Assembly (NCBI GenBank): GCA_963682025.1
Contig: OY821520.1
Location: 235,897,530 to 235,961,529, forward strand
Length of the DNA: 64,000 bases
Origin: Cordilura impudica
Lineage: Eukaryota; Arthropoda; Insecta; Diptera; Scathophagidae
Reading direction: 5' to 3'
How positions within the stretch are numbered: the first letter of the stretch is position 1; the number at the start of each line of letters is the position of its first letter. Both the position numbers and the translations under genes were made by a program. Positions 34,758-45,084 of the stretch are shown in pieces. Below the pieces are notes generated by a model. That model was not told the DNA's origin. It saw nothing but the letters and a program-made list of their open reading frames with translations, and did no database searches.

Positions 34758-35642
34758 TCTTTAAATAAATTAATACATAAAAATTTGTTTTTTAAATTAT
34801 TGGTGAACTTTTACTCCCTTTATTTACTGCCTTTATATTAACTGGTAGTGTCTGCTTGTCGACAAAATTTTGGATCGATTTTTAGCCCCTTTCCCGTGAG
34901 CCAATCGATCTGAAATTTTGCATGCAGGCTCGTGGCAATGACAGAAATGATCTAGCAAATTTTTTTAGTGATGCCAAAACAATGGAAACTTTTAAAATTT
35001 TCTACCAGAGTTCACAAAAAAAATGTACAAAGGGTTTGTTTTTATTATATTATTACCACAACGACCACAAAAACAACAAGTCCAGCTATGACAACAATGC
35101 AACATTTAGAATAACAACAGGAACAATATGGTAACATCATGTTTTTCATTTTTTTTTTTAATTTTTCATAGATTTACCTGGACCTGTTCCACCGATTTTA
35201 ATGATTTTTGAAGTAGAAATCTTCCCATGAATTTGGTGAATCATTCTCACTAAAAATTATCACCCGAGCTATCCTATTGAGGGCGTGATCGTGACAAGAA
35301 CAACATAGAAAATTATATTTTTTCAAGACTTTTTTTAGTTCTTCATTCAAATCTCGGGCCCTAATCGACCGATTTGGACGATTTTAAATAGCAAACTTTT
35401 CAGGATGTTAATGAATCATTTTTTATGCCAACGAGCACCCTAGCTGCCCGATTGAGGCCGTCATCGTGATTTCCACAGACGGACAGACGGACAGACGGAC
35501 AGACGGACATCGCTGTATCAACTCCGGTTGTTATAAGGATCACAAATATATATATTTTATGGGGTCCAAATTTTTTTTTCTAATTATTACAAACGGAATG
35601 ACAAACTTATATATACCCTCTGCACACTGGAGTGGAGGGTAT
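34758..35642 (-). mobile_element. HINE-1 5' portion at the right edge of the LINE interruption
   Basis: This copy is close in sequence to 30694-31606. It carries three tandem GACGGACA units at about 35480-35508 and ends in GGAGTGGAGGGTAT, directly against LINE sequence reading RPIAILS on the minus strand. It supplies the 5' terminus of the insertion called at 24289-35642. Confidence 0.85.
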
Positions 35643-37600
35643 AATGATAATATTGCAATTGGTCTATAATCGGATTTCGTTTTGGGTATTGGGATAATTT
35701 TTGAATTTTTCCATTTAGTAGGATAGCAGCTAATAGTTATAATGCTATTAAATATATGTGTTACGAATGTCAAAATTTGAGGGAGAAGAATTTTGAGAAA
35801 TTTAGGATGAATTTCCTCCGCTCCAACAGCATTTGATTTAATAGACATACAACTTTTCAAAACAACAATCTCATTTACACAATCAAAACTAAATTGGTTA
35901 ATTGAGGGATCAAAGTGGTTAAAAAGTAATTATTGTAGTAACTCATGTCTGCTACCACCATAGGAATATTAACGAACTGTTCATTTACAACGTCAGGATC
36001 AAAGGACACCGGTTCGTTTTTCATATCTTTGCCGATGCCAATTTCTCTAATCGTTTGCCACCGTTTTTCTGGATCCTAAGGCTGATGAGAATTTATCGGC
36101 GTAGAAATTCGATTTAGCTTGTTTAATCATCTTGCGAGTTTCATTTCTTGCAGCACAGTATTCAGTATGTAAATTTGTCGTTTTAAACTTTTTCCAGCGA
36201 GAGTAAGCGAGGTCTCTTCGATTAATGGATTGTTGAATTCTATATGAGAACCATGGATTTTTCGTTGGACGTATTATATTAGTTTTTGGTGGTACTGATT
36301 GATTAAACAAATTTAGTATATTGCTTTCAAGGAATGATAGTTGATCATTCACCGAAATCATGTAATATATTTGTTGCCAATCAATTTTAGAAAATTCATC
36401 TTCAAGAAATGAGTAGTTTTTTTTCTTGAAATCACGATATGTAATTGACTGAGTGGGAACATGCAATTTAAAGTTATAAGTCATAAAAACTAGATCATGT
36501 TTGGAAAAACAGGGTGCAGAAATTTGATCGTAGAGGATAGCTTTGTGTGTATCACTTACAAAGAACAGGTCCAGTAAGGTACTGCTATTAGTTGTAAAAT
36601 GAGTGGGTGTAGTTGTATTAGGAGATGTAAGTCCAGCAATGTCATGCTAGTTATAAGGCTAAAATCGGTCAAGATATTGCAGTTGAAATCGCCAGCGATG
36701 ACGATATACATACATTAATATTTGATTCTCAACAACTGTTCAAAATTATTTCGTGCATATATTTTTATCAGCCGATATACGCAGCCAACTAGTAATTTAC
36801 TTTTCTCAGAAATGATCTCAATGAACAAATATTCGATCAAATCATCAGAACCTGAATAGCATAAAATATTAAATACTATGCCCTTTTTCACATAAATAGC
36901 AACGCCGCCTGCATATCTTACTCTGTCGACTCTTAGTAGGACATATCCGTTTAAAGAAACTGATAAGTTAGTGTCATTGGAGTCAAACCACGTTTCCGAG
37001 ACACATATAAAGGCCCATTTACATGATACCACTCAGTCGTATGATTTTTCGAAATAAAAATCCGATGAAATTCATCGGACTGTCATAAAGTCGTACCGAC
37101 ATTATTTCTGCATACTTAGGCCATTTACACCATAACACTCAAGTCTTATGAAAACAGCTGTTTAGAATAATAAGCAAATTTATTTTGAAATTTATATTTT
37201 ATTTTCACTTTCTTTGTTTTTGTTTACCATTTTTTTAATATTACCAAAAAAAAAAACAACTCTGGTCCGATGAAAATGGCAAGTTTTTAGAAATGTTTCA
37301 AAAACCATCGGACTTCGAAAATGAAATCCTACAGACTGTCAATTTCATAACAAAAGCTTTTTACATTATACGACTTTTTCATAATACTCGAATTTCTGAC
37401 AGATCGTATTACAAAGTGTGATAGTGTAAACTGGCCTTAACATGTATGCCACAGTTTTCAAAAATAAATCTAAATTCGTCCATCTTGTTTCTCAAACTTT
37501 GAGCATTAATATGGCAAATCTGCAAACCATCACATTGTTTGGTCAAGATTCTGATCATATTTGCTGTGCCGTATTTGGAATTTACCCTGATGTTATTGAG
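35643..37600 (-). pseudogene. LINE ORF2 N-terminal part: endonuclease and RT entry
   Basis: The endonuclease begins with ICHINAQSLRNKMDEFRFI and FENCGIHV, is cut by a MITE, and resumes with ICVSETWFDSNDTNLS (catalytic E), YAGGVAIYVKKGIVF and VGCVYR. The linker includes TKNPWFSYRIQQSINRRDLA. The RT starts with SNAVGAEEIHPKFLKI, YPTKWKNSKIIPIPK and SDYRPIAILS, where the HINE-1 insertion falls. Frameshifts near 36500, 36715 and 35870-36050 break the frame. Excising the MITE restores HV-ICVSETW across its TAA target site. Confidence 0.83.
37011..37437. mobile_element. 427-bp Harbinger-type MITE inside the LINE endonuclease
   Basis: Its ends are AGGCCCATTTACATGAT and, reversed, AGGCCAGTTTACACTAT. 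TAA flanks both sides (37008-37010 and 37438-37440). Removing the element and one TAA restores the endonuclease reading across the ETW motif. A related fragment with ACTCAAGTCTTATGAAAAC and GCTGTTTAGAATAA is inverted at 61437-61604. No open frame is present. Confidence 0.87.
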
Positions 37601-37848
37601 ATTGTGCATTAATATACACGAGTAACTGGAGAAAAATAACGCACAAATTATCACAAAAAGTAATATTTAAACAAGCCAATAAAAACATTATTATAGTAAA
37701 GGTGAAATTAAGGATATAAAAAATTAGATTTAGATAATAAATAAGGTATAAAAAAATTTTACAGTTAATAAAATTATCAAAACAAATCAAGATAAATTTG
37801 TGAAAAGTTAAAAATTTTAATGAAATAAGTTGTGGTAAAGAATTTACA
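37441..37848. other. ORF1-ORF2 junction of the LINE
   Basis: This stretch contains the start of the endonuclease frame (to about 37600) and an AT-rich untranslated gap with stops in all minus-strand frames up to the ORF1 stop region. Confidence 0.5.
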
Positions 37849-38730
37849 TTATATAACATCACCACTTTGGTGATTGATGGAAAATGAAAAACTGTCGGCT
37901 CCCTCAGGTGGACGAAACAAGAAATTAAGATCATCAATTTCATCAATACGGATTACCTGGCTGTCAGCGGCTTTCTTCACATAGACTAATCCACGCATTG
38001 TAAAGGCACTGTGAATTTGATTATCCTTTTTCTTACGTACTGCTTTACGAAAAATTTGGTAATTGGACACCGTGAGGCTTTCATTGACGAAAAATTTATG
38101 GTTTGCACCGAGGCCAATATGATTTAATGTAAAGGCAAAATGCTTATGTGTTTTCCTAAAGTTGGCGAGGGATTTTAAGAAAAAATTCTTGTCATAAGGA
38201 GACCACATCTTGATATATTGATTTGATAGCGGGCAACGACAAATTAATTGTAGAGCAAATTAAACCAAAAATATCTATTAAATTTTCTCTTTTATCAAAC
38301 GGAATTCCATTTATACGTAGATCAGACGCTACGGTGTTATTTTCATGCCTTTTTAATTGTGTCTTTAATGATTTAATATCCTCCTTCATACTTATTACTT
38401 CAGACGCGACTGTTTCTAATTTATTTACACTGGCTGTGAGTGTAGTTATTTCACACTTCATTACATTAAATCTTTCACCAAGTTCACGTAAGAGATCATT
38501 TTTGTATTCAAGAAATTTTGTACTTATGTGTTCAGAGAGTTTATCAAAGCGTTTATCCATAATTGTAATAAACTTCAGCGGGGACTCTGTATCAGTTAAT
38601 TTTGGTGTTTTGTGAGCATTACCAGTAAGAGTATATTGTGTAACTTCTCTTAATCTTTTAAGCGCGGGAGTTTTATTCAGTGTTGTTGTTGTCTCTGTAT
38701 TTCTAACTTCTTGTGTATTAATTGCTCATC
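37849..38730 (-). pseudogene. LINE ORF1 with FP-like domain
   Basis: This is a predicted nucleic-acid-binding chaperone that coats LINE RNA. The N-terminal part reads TLNKTPALKRLREVTQYTLT, followed by a coiled-coil-like region (LSEHISTKFLEYKNDLLREL to LKTQLKRHENN). DLRINGIPFDKRENL then begins an RRM-like/FP-type domain, and DKNFFLKSLANFRKTHKHFA continues it after a frameshift near 38200. The C-terminus is basic (KAVRKKKDNQ) and ends near 37849. The DLRINGIP plus FFLKSLANFRK pairing resembles the baculovirus-FP-like domain known in many insect LINE ORF1 proteins. An apparent TGA near 38728 obscures the true start. Confidence 0.75.
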
Positions 38731-38798
38731 CATTATGGTACTGTTCTTATTGTTATTGTTAATATTTTTGCGGGGTTTTTTTGCAATTTCTTTTTTGA

Positions 38799-40530
38799 TG
38801 TGTAAACATCTATACGCGCAGGGGGGTAAATTTCTATTTCACAATACAATCACAAAAACAGCGTAACTCATATCGGTGTGAGCTGAAGCAGATAACGCTG
38901 TGTGACTTATGATTGTATTGGTGAAAAAATTATGATATGTTCTTTTCTAAACATTTTCCAATTGCCTTTCAAAAAACATCAATTGTATTTCAGAAACCAT
39001 GAATATAATTTCAGAAAACATCAATATAATTTCAGAAAACATCAATATAATTTCAGAAAAGATCATTCGAGTTTCAGAAAACATCATTTGAATTTCAGAA
39101 AACATAAATAGATTTTCAGAAAACATCAATATAATTTCAGAAAACATCATTCGAGTTTCAGAAAACATCATTTGAATTTCAGAAAACATAAATAGAATTT
39201 CAGAAAACATCAATATAATTTCAGAAAACATCATTTGAATTTCAGAAAACATAAATAGAATTTCAGAAAACATCATTATAATTTCAGAAAACATCATTCG
39301 AGTTTCAGAAAACATCAATTGAATTTCAGAAAGCATCAATAGAATTTCAGAAAACATCAATTGTATTTCAGAAACCATCAATATAATTTCAGAAAACATC
39401 ATTTGAATTTCAGAAAACATAAATAGAATTTCAGAAAACATCAATATAATTTCAGAAAACATCATTCGAGTTTCAGAAAACGTCAATTGAATTTCAGAAG
39501 GCATCAATAGAATTTCAGAAAGCATCAATTGTATTTCAGAAACCATCATTTGAATTTCAGAAAACGTAAATAGAATTTCACAAAACATCAATATAATTTC
39601 AGAAAATATCATTCGAGTTTCAGAAAACGTCAATTGAATTTCAGAAGGCATCAATAGAATTTCAGAAAACATCAATTGTATTTCAGAAACCATCAATATA
39701 ATTTCAGAAAACATCAATAGAATTTCAGAAAACATAAACTGTATTTCAGAAAACATCAATAAAATTCAGAAAACATCAATTGAATTTCAGAAAACATCAA
39801 TATAATTTCAGAAAACATCAATTGTATTTCAGAAAACATCATTTGAATTTCAGAAAACATAAATAGAATTTCAGAAAACATCAATTGTATTTCAGAAACC
39901 ATCAATATAATTTCAGAAAACATCAATATAATTTCAGAAAACATCAATTGTATTTCAGAAAACATCATTTGAATTTCAGAAAACATAAATAGAATTTAAG
40001 AAAACATCAATTGTATTTCAGAAACCATCAATATAATTTCAGAAAACATCATTTGAATTTCAGAAAATATAAATAGGATTTCAGAAAACATCAATATAAT
40101 TTCAGAAAACATCATTCGAGTTTCAGAAAACATCAATTGAATTTTAGAAAACATCAATAGAATTTCAGAAAACATCAATTGTATTTCAGAAAACATCAAT
40201 TGTATTTTAGAAAACATCATTTGAATTTCAGAAAACATAATTAGAATTTCAGAAAACATCAATTGAATTTCAAAAAGCATTATTTGAATTGCTGAGAACA
40301 TTAATTGTATATCAGAAAACATCAATAGAATTTCAAAAAGCATCATTTGAATTGCTGAAAACATCAATTGTATTTCAGAAAACATCAATTGAATTTCAGA
40401 AAACATCAATTGCATTTCAGAAAACAACAATTGAGTTTCAGAAAACAGCATAATCGACTTATTTTTTATGCACTGGAAAATATGATGTTGATGTTTTCTT
40501 TAATTATTAGATGTTTACACATCTCCCTTG
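38799..40530. repeat. Unit bounded by inverted 14-mers holding a 21-bp minisatellite
   Basis: GATGTGTAAACATC at 38799 and its reverse complement GATGTTTACACATC near 40510 bracket the minisatellite. Between the left 14-mer and the array, AATACAATCACAAAAACAGCG (38841-38861) pairs with CGCTGTGTGACTTATGATTG (38898-38917) as a hairpin. The minisatellite at about 38955-40450 has roughly 71 units of the type TTTCAGAAAACATCAATATAA. It may be a mobile or structural unit of unknown class; the 14-mers could also be coincidental. Confidence 0.5.
38955..40450. repeat. 21-bp minisatellite, about 71 units
   Basis: Units are 21 bases (seven codons), consensus TTTCAGAAAACATCAATTGTA with recurring variants in the last seven bases (ATTGTA, ATATAA, ATAGAA, TTTGAA, TTCGAG). 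On the minus strand this reads as a heptapeptide MFSEIQL/MFSEIIL, open over 270, 76 and 151 codons. The breaks are a one-base deletion near 39766 and a C-to-A change near 39996. Variants recur as blocks, for example the ATAAATAGAATTTCAG group, showing segmental amplification. There is no flanking intron or start signal I can support, so I annotate it as a repeat. Confidence 0.9.
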
Positions 40531-40689
40531 TGATCGGACTCACATGATTTTTTTTTTATACTTTGTTACGTACATTTAAAACCTGATCTTTAAAGTTTTA
40601 AAACATGGTAAATACATATTAATTATTATATATCTAGCCAGAGTCTTGAAACTTTCTGAACGCAAATTGGTTGTTAATGTAAGCAGTCG
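40456..40689. other. Spacer, nothing recognised
   Basis: Short AT-rich sequence between the minisatellite and a possible Helitron end. Confidence 0.4.
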
Positions 40690-41089
40690 TACCAAAAATG
40701 GGCAGGAATGGGTTAGTGGGCGTGACACCCCCCATACACAAAAAATATAATGTACCCTATAGTGATTCGCTAGGACTTACAGTGAATAACAATTTTTTTC
40801 TAATTAATGTTTCCTATGTTCATTCCACGAAGTATAATACCAATAGAAAATAAAACTTTAAAAAAATTTTTTTTTTTAATGTTCTTTACGTTAAAGAAAT
40901 ACATTGAGAAAATAAATGGTTGATGTTTTTTTGTTTCATCATGGTCTACAGCCTCCATTCCTCTTTCTGTCATAGATCGCATCCCCATATACTTACAATA
41001 TATTATTTTTTATTATTTTTTAATTAACAACAACAATATTCACTAGAAATAACTAATATGGCAAAACAACGTTTGCCGGGTCAGCTAGT
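40690..41089 (+). mobile_element. Possible Helitron 3' end
   Basis: The sequence ends CAACGTTTGCCGGGTCAGCTAG followed by TTAC. A terminal CTAG preceded by a GC-rich segment fits Helitrons, whose 3' ends are CTRR, and this type of ending is familiar from other insect Helitrons. The upstream limit is a guess; ATTCGCTAGGACTTACAGTGA near 40765 may belong to the element. No Rep/helicase frame is visible. Confidence 0.4.
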
Positions 41090-41403
41090 TACTTTATATA
41101 ATCTAAAATTGACAATAAAAACCATCAAAACACACCACATGAAGCCAAAGACCATACAATTTGTTATAGGTCCCAGCTGACCTTGTCATCATTTTTTTAA
41201 GGCCAACGGGAGACTCACTAATCGGAGGGTTAATGTAAAAACTGAAAATCGTATGTTTTAATAATTAAGGAAAGTATCGCTACGAATCAAATTTGTATGA
41301 AAACTTCAAACCTTGAAATATTTTTCAAATCAATTTCAAATATATTGTTAACGTTTAGTTACGTTCCATTTTATAGAATGAGTCAATATATCTAGACTAT
41401 AAA
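41090..41403. other. Spacer, nothing recognised
   Basis: AT-rich DNA between the possible Helitron end and the old HINE-2 copy, with no coding or repeat signal identified. Confidence 0.35.
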
Positions 41404-42460
41404 CATATATCTGGCGAATAATGATGATGTGCTGATGTTTATATTACACCGATCGACTCAGCATCACTTTCTGAGTCGATTTAACGATTTCCCTCTATGT
41501 GTACATGTAAAACTACAAACTACAGGTCGCAGATATGAATTTTTTTTTTCAAATTTAATATATAAGCTTTTTTCGACTAAAGGACGACCATTATTGAAAT
41601 TGGTAAAATCGATGCATACAAATAACCCCTATTAGACCCACCAAAATGGTCATAATATCCAGATTATCGTTTTTTCACTACTCATAATCACTCATGAAAT
41701 GTTAAAGTATAAGTGAGTAGAGATCATTGAAATTCAACAACTCTGATGTACTTATACTCACAATAACGTTGATTTAGATGTATAAGTACCAATATATATG
41801 AATCCGACGTCGACAGCATACTTATACTATCCCAAATCTGTTTGATTCATAAATCACATCAAATATATTTATTATTTTAGGAATATACTTATAATACTTA
41901 CAATTGATTGAAATATACAAATATATTTATGTACATATATTTACCATTTTAATGTTCGTATCCGAATCATACTTATTTTGCATCGTATATACACATTGTG
42001 TGAAGCAGAGTATAAACCAACAACGTCATAAATGTTGTTAAGTATGAGTATCATGAGTACCTCAAACTTTAGATTGGATATGAGGTTTGACAACATTTTA
42101 ATAAGTATTTAACGCTACTTACTTTTGCAGTACTCATTGCAGATTTCTGATATGTATATCGCTAAAATTTGATTTACTTCTGCGTATTATACCCACTTTA
42201 AAAATAAACCCTGTGGACCATTTTTATTTAGTCATAGTCCCCATTTAACTCTGTCAAAAAACAAATTTATTATGTTATTTTCTTTTCAAAATTGATTTAT
42301 ATATGTTTTTGAGAAAAGTAAGTAATCGGTAAATTTTTTGAAACTAGTATCCATATAAAAATGACATCAGGTATGAACTTTTTCATATCTGCACGCCACA
42401 AATTAATACGAATAGCACTACAATTTGATTTATGCTTATTTTTATATACAGTTATTGTCC
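41404..42460 (+). mobile_element. Old HINE-2 copy with internal insertion
   Basis: Recognisable in order are CACTTTCTGAGTCGATTTAACG, TACAGGTCGCAGATATGAA, ATTGAAATTGGTAAAATCG and CAAATAACCCCTAT. Then follows foreign sequence (about 41700-42190), and after it CATAGTCCCCATTTAACTC, ATGAACTTTTTCATATCTGC and TTTGATTTATGCTTATTT. The GTCC tract is lost and neither terminus is intact. The foreign segment has ACTCATAATCACTCATG and AGTATGAGTATCATGAGTAC motifs and may be a MITE. Confidence 0.6.
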
Positions 42461-42621
42461 CAGCAAACGTGGATCCAAAATCATCTCACGAAACGTATGG
42501 TAAAGGGCTTACACCGGGTATAATTTTCATACTTGTTATACCCTCCACACGTCAGTGGCAGAGGGTGTATATAGGTTTCCGAGTCGATATAGCGATGTCC
42601 GTCTGTCCGTCTGTCTGTTGA

Positions 42622-43665
42622 AATGTAAAATGTAAAATTAAAATGTAAAATGTAAAATGTAAAATGAAAAATGTAAAATGTAAAATGTAAAATGTAAAAT
42701 GTAAAATGTAAAATGTAAAATGTAAAATGTAAAATGTAAAATGTAAAATGTAAAATGTAAAATGTAAAATGTAAAATGTAAAATGTAAAATGTAAAATGT
42801 AAAATGTAAAATGTAAAATGTAAAATGTAAAATGTAAAATGTAAAATGTAAAATGTAAAATGTAAAATGTAAAATGTAAAATGTAAAATGTAAAATGTAA
42901 AATGTAAAATGTAAAATGTAAAATGTAAAATGTAAAATGTAAAATGAAAAATGTAAAATGTAAAATGTAAAATGTAAAATGTAAAATGTAAAATGTAAAA
43001 TGTAAAATGTAAAATGTAAAATGTAAAATGTAAAATGTAAAATGTAAAATGTAAAATGTAAAATGTAAAATGTAAAATGTAAAATGTAAAATGTAAAATG
43101 TAAAATGTAAAACGTACAACGTAAAATGTAAAATGTAAAATGTAAAATGTAAAATGTAAAATGTAAAATGTAAAATGTAAAATGTAAAATGTAAAATGTA
43201 GAATGTAAAATGTAAAATGTAAACTGTAAAATGTAAAATGTAAAATGTAAAATGTAAAATGTAAAATGTAAAATGTAAAATGTAAAATGTAAAATGTAAA
43301 ATGTAAAATGTAAAATGTAAAATGTAAAATGTAAAATGTAAAATGTAAAATGTAAAATGTAAAATGTAAAATGTAAAATGTAAAATGTAAAATGTAAAAT
43401 GTAAAATGTAAAATGTAAAATGTAAAATGTAAAATGTAAAATGTAAAATGTAAAATGTAAAATGTAAAATGTAAAATGTAAAATGTAAAATGTAAAATGT
43501 AAAACGTACAACGTAAAATGTAAAATGTAAAATGTAAAATGTAAAATGTAAAATGTAAAATGTAAAATGTAAAATGTAAAATGTAAAATGTAAAATGTAA
43601 AATGTAAAATGTAGAATGTAAAATGTAAAATGTAAACTGTAAAATGTAAAATGTAAAATGTAAAA
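42622..43665. repeat. TGTAAAA satellite, about 149 units
   Basis: A nearly perfect seven-base array lies inside HINE-1. Rare variants recur at fixed distances: AACGTACAAC at 43111 and 43503 (392 bases, 56 units), and TAGAATG with AAACTG at 43201/43221 and 43614/43634 (413 bases, 59 units). This indicates amplification in blocks of 56-59 units. Because 7 is not a multiple of 3, all minus-strand frames read the same heptapeptide FYILHFT, so the long open frames are not evidence for a gene. Confidence 0.93.
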
Positions 43666-44970
43666 TGAAAAATGAAAAATGGAGAATGGAAAATGAAAAA
43701 AGAAAATTGAAAGATAAAAAATTAAAAATGGAAAATGAAAAATGGAAAATAGAAAATGAAAAATGGAGAATGGAAAATGAAAAATGGAAAATGAAAAACG
43801 GAAAATGGAAAATGAAAAATGGAAAATAGAAAATGAAAAATGGAGAATGGAAAATGAAAATTGAAAAATGAAAAATGGAAAATGAAAATTGAGAATTGAA
43901 AAATGAAAATTGAAAAATGAAAAAAGGAAAATTGTAAGTGGAAAATGGAAAATGAGAACTGAAATATGAAAAATGGAAAATGAAAATTGCAAAATGAAAA
44001 ATGGAAAAAGAAAATTGAAAAATGGAAAATGCAAAACGGAAAATGGAGAATGAAATTGAAAAATAAAAAATGAAAAATGACAAATGGAAAATGGAAATTG
44101 AAAATTGAAAAATTAAAAGTGAAAAATGGAAAATGAAAAATGGAAAATGAAAAATGAAAATTAAAAATTGAAAAATGGAAAATGAAAATTGAAAATTGAA
44201 AAATTAAAAATGGAAAATGGAAAATGAAAAATGGAAAATGAAATATGAAAAATGTAAATTGTAAAATGAAAATTGAAAAATGGAAAATGAAAATTAAAAC
44301 ATGGAAAATGGAAAATGAGAATTGAAAAATGGAAAATGGAAAATTGAAAAATGAAGAATGGAAAATGAAAATTGAAAAATGAAAAATGGGAAATCAAAAA
44401 CGAAAAACGAAAAATGAAAATTGAAAAATGGAAAATGGAAAATGAAAAATAAAAAATGAAAAATGGAAAATGAAAACTGAAAAATGAAAAATTAAAATTG
44501 AAAAATGGAAAATGGAAAATGAAAATTGAAAAATTAAAAATGGAAATTGGAAAATGAAAAATGGAACATGAAAATTGAAAAATGAAAAATTAAAAATGGA
44601 AAACGCAAAATGGAAAATGAAAATTGAAAAATGGAAAATGAAAAATTGAAAATTAAAAATTGAAAATGAAAAATGGAAAATGAAAATTGAAAAATGGAAA
44701 ATGCAAAATGGAAAATTGAAAATGAAAATTGAAAAATGGAAAATGAAAATTGAATATTGAAAATTGAAAAATTGAAAATGGAAAATGAAAATTGAAAAAT
44801 TAAAAATGGAAATTGGAAAATGAAAATTTAAAAATGAATAATGAAAAATGGAAAATGGAAAACACAAAAATTAAAAATTAAATATTAAAAATTAAAAATT
44901 AATAATTAAAAATTAAAAACTAAAAATTCAAAATTCAAATTAAAAATTAAAAATTAAAAACTAAAAATTA
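43666..44970. repeat. Degenerate GAAAAATGGAAAAT then AAAAATTAAAAATT tracts
   Basis: The clean satellite passes into irregular AATGGAAAATGAAAAATG units, then near 44860 into AAAAATTAAAAATT. The same order occurs in the HINE-1 at 54213-56767. Confidence 0.85.
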
Positions 44971-45084
44971 AAGACTCAGGTGGAGGGTATCAAAAAATTC
45001 GGCACAGCCGAATTTAACACTCTTACTTGTTTTTTTTATTATTTTGTTTTTAATTTAAAATAAGAAATAATTTATAACAGCATG

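Larger units (their letters stand above)
24289..35642 (-). mobile_element. HINE-1-bounded 11.35-kb insertion inside a LINE
   Basis: The left boundary is a HINE-1 3' end in reverse (CAAGTAAGAGTGTTAAATTC, hairpin, then ACCCTCCACC) and the right boundary is a HINE-1 5' end in reverse (ending GGAGTGGAGGGTAT). Removing 24289-35642 and two T residues rejoins the flanking LINE in frame as RPIAILS-FLSKAFERI. The simplest reading is one HINE-1 inserted in the LINE and later filled by other insertions (hAT relic, MITEs, further HINE-1 copies, microsatellite). An alternative is that the two ends belong to different HINE-1 copies after recombination. Confidence 0.7.
35643..38740 (-). mobile_element. 5' half of the split LINE (CR1/Jockey-group)
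   Basis: Running right to left it holds ORF1 (37849-38730), the endonuclease start (about 37441-37600), a MITE at 37011-37437, the rest of the endonuclease (about 36500-37007), a linker (36047-36484) and the RT entry up to RPIAILS (35643). The 3' half is at 22990-24288. Without insertions the LINE would be close to 4 kb, nearly full length. Confidence 0.87.
42538..45029 (+). mobile_element. HINE-1 carrying a TGTAAAA satellite
   Basis: It begins ATACCCTCCACACGTCAGTG and ends with AGGTGGAGGGTATC, the hairpin TTCGGCACAGCCGAA and CACTCTTACTTG. Compared with 17526-18063 it lacks about 80 bases between GGGTGTATATAGGTTT and CCGAGTCGATATAGCG, and everything after CTGTTGAAAT has been replaced by about 2.3 kb of satellite-like sequence. 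The element would be expected to move by a Helentron mechanism in trans. The very long frames on the minus strand are products of the seven-base unit. Confidence 0.85.

Noticed and set aside
38947..40451. CRISPR array
   Set aside because: The 21-bp units are contiguous with no unique spacers and the genome is eukaryotic. It is a minisatellite.
42481..44083. Minus-strand open frames of about 320, 480 and 517 codons rich in FYILHFT
   Set aside because: They are produced by the TGTAAAA satellite, which reads the same heptapeptide in all three frames. All frames being open together is the signature of a 7-base repeat, not of a gene.
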